NCBI RefSeq assembly: GCF_002422095.1
Contig: NZ_DITB01000024.1
Coordinates: 1 to 13,756, forward strand
DNA: 13,756 nt
Direction: 5' to 3'
Origin: Flavobacterium sp. UBA6195
GTDB lineage: Bacteria > Bacteroidota > Bacteroidia > Flavobacteriales > Flavobacteriaceae
Shown here: in pieces, positions 13,745 to 13,756 of the stretch
How positions within the stretch are numbered: position 1 is the stretch's first letter
How the letters are laid out: every line of letters begins with the position of its first letter
Made by a program: the position numbers and the translations under genes
Notes under the pieces: model-generated
Seen by the model: the letters and a program-made list of their open reading frames with translations, nothing else
Database searches by the model: none
Told to the model about the DNA's origin: nothing

Positions 13745-13756
13745 CAAAAGAAAGGC

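Noticed and set aside
1..13756. CRISPR array, prophage, insertion sequence or toxin-antitoxin pair
   Set aside because: No regularly spaced direct repeats, transposase, phage structural or toxin-like genes are visible.

Overview
The window looks like chromosomal DNA from a Flavobacterium-like member of the Bacteroidetes (Flavobacteriaceae). The DNA is AT-rich. Start codons lack Shine-Dalgarno sequences. Several genes are preceded by the Bacteroidetes -7 box TAnnTTTG, usually with a TTG or TTTG about 18-21 nt upstream. Gene content (DUF3810, DUF4268, NRDE and flavobacterial-type acyltransferase and ATP-grasp proteins) and 5S rRNA-like sequence at the right edge fit the same group. This assignment is by recognition only; no search was run.

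Left part (1-2160): an AraC-type regulator and an uncharacterised membrane-anchored HExxH protein lie between GTTAGCCACA (32-41) and its exact inverse TGTGGCTAAC (2025-2034). The second copy opens a roughly 130-nt imperfect palindrome ending in AACGTTA. This matches a two-gene integron-type cassette with a VCR-sized attC-like site inserted at a GTT target. No integrase is in the window, so the reading is inferred.

Middle part (2200-10100): housekeeping genes. These are an M20 aminoacyl-histidine dipeptidase (pepD, minus) divergent from a DUF3810 membrane metalloprotease-like gene; a type II NADH dehydrogenase (ndh, minus); a tightly packed trio of ECF sigma factor, four-helix membrane protein and TraB/GumN-type secreted protein (plus); an LPLAT-family acyltransferase (minus); and a CoA-type Nudix hydrolase (minus). 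Convergent pairs are separated by terminators or by repeats. One repeat (CTGAACACT family) runs into the 3' end of the DUF3810 gene.

Right part (10165-13353): a DUF4268 gene is followed by an operon-like run of lipoprotein MsrB, DinB-like, NRDE and ATP-grasp genes, with spacings of 4 nt, a 13-nt overlap, and 2 nt.

Right edge (13354-13756): no protein gene. On the minus strand, read from the right edge, it holds a terminator that probably ends an rRNA operon just outside the window, a 5'-truncated 5S rRNA remnant with a small inserted hairpin, a second terminator with matching flanks, and a structured element bounded by GCGTTA/TAACGC that resembles the Flavo-1 RNA motif. The strongest candidates for something undescribed are the cassette-like unit with its two cargo genes and the duplicated 5S/terminator/structured-RNA cluster.
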